From: Rubrobacter sp.
GTDB taxonomy: Bacteria; Actinomycetota; Rubrobacteria; Rubrobacterales; Rubrobacteraceae
Direction: 5' to 3'
Assembly: GCA_013815575.1 (NCBI GenBank)
Contig: JACDFX010000110.1
Span: forward strand, 1 to 6,395
Length of the DNA: 6,395 nt
Shown: positions 5,263 through 6,395 of the stretch, in pieces
Layout of the letters: every line of letters starts with the position of its first letter
How positions within the stretch are numbered: the stretch's first letter is position 1
Position numbers and translations under genes: made by a program
Notes under the pieces: model-generated
Database searches by the model: none
What the model was told of the DNA's origin: nothing
The model's input: the letters and a program-made list of their open reading frames with translations, nothing else

Positions 5263-5292
5263 TTGTCATCGGTGAGCCTCCCGCCGGATAAT
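5263..5292 (+). promoter_or_regulatory. Promoter of the deacetylase gene
   Basis: TTGTCA (5263-5268, 5 of 6) and GATAAT (5287-5292, 5 of 6) are 18 bp apart. Transcription would start near 5299, about 32 nt before the TTG start. This is the best sigma-70-like promoter in the window, and it diverges from the NlpC/P60 promoter with about 45 bp between the two -35 boxes. Confidence 0.6.
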
Positions 5293-5330
5293 GGACCCCG
5301 TAGCGGAATCGAGAACCTGGAGCGTGAAGC

Positions 5331-6341
<1,011 letters not shown>

Positions 6342-6348
6342 GACGGGG

Positions 6349-6395
6349 GTGAGAGAGCTGGCCGGGATGCTCGGTGCGGGGCCGCCCTTCAGGGA
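6349..6395 (+). CDS. Start of an unidentified downstream gene (partial)
   Basis: GTG 6349 opens a frame that stays open to the window end: 'MRELAGMLGAGPPFR' if GTG initiates. It begins 7 nt after the deacetylase stop with GGA at 6341-6343 in front, so an operon with the deacetylase is likely. ATG 6367 is an alternative in-frame start with no good Shine-Dalgarno. Fifteen residues are too few to recognise a family. Confidence 0.4.
   Translation, partial: MRELAGMLGAGPPFR

Noticed and set aside
5136..5330. A cyclic di-AMP (ydaO-type) riboswitch before the NlpC/P60 gene, a known association in actinobacteria
   Set aside because: The leader from the likely start is only about 48 nt and I could not find the conserved core motifs.

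Overview
This GC-rich window (roughly two thirds G+C by eye) shows frequent TTG/GTG starts and purine-rich Shine-Dalgarno sites. It looks chromosomal, from a high-GC actinobacterium. Protein style and gene content (pca genes, a cytosolic animal-type haem peroxidase, an HDAC-family deacetylase, a small secreted NlpC/P60 protein) would fit a Rubrobacter-like lineage, but that name is an impression and was not tested.

Layout. (1) 1-797, + strand: the 3' end of pcaB followed by pcaC. This is the end of a protocatechuate (beta-ketoadipate) operon, closed by a stem-loop at 817-850. (2) 798-1055: a gene-free leader with the stem-loop, a weak promoter candidate and a canonical four-run G-quadruplex motif. 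(3) 1056-2636: a 526-residue animal-type haem peroxidase with the whole catalytic set visible. (4) 2737-3162: a MerR-family regulator. (5) 3163-3226: a short intergenic gap with a perfect 16-bp dyad that exactly fits between a -35-like and a -10-like element. (6) 3227-4570: a 12-helix MFS drug antiporter resembling MdtG. (7) 4571-4709: a convergent terminator region with two strong hairpins. (8) 4710-5135, - strand: a minimal secreted NlpC/P60 cysteine peptidase. (9) 5136-5330: a divergent intergenic region with a good promoter on each strand. (10) 5331-6341, + strand: an HDAC/acetylpolyamine-amidohydrolase-type deacetylase, followed 7 nt later by the first codons of another gene that runs off the window.

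How the genes may work together: PcaB and PcaC catalyse consecutive steps from 3-carboxy-cis,cis-muconate to beta-ketoadipate enol-lactone. MerR and the MFS pump form a plausible regulator-efflux pair, with the likely control site directly in front of the pump. The peroxidase just upstream could belong to the same stress response, but only by adjacency. The NlpC/P60 protein and the deacetylase have separate promoters and no evident link to the rest.

I found no mobile element, CRISPR array, tRNA or rRNA, and nothing I would call a new defence or mobile system. The most unusual items are the control region at 3186-3231, the G-quadruplex in the peroxidase leader, the abrupt change of third-base preference inside the MFS gene, and a strong palindromic hairpin inside the deacetylase gene.
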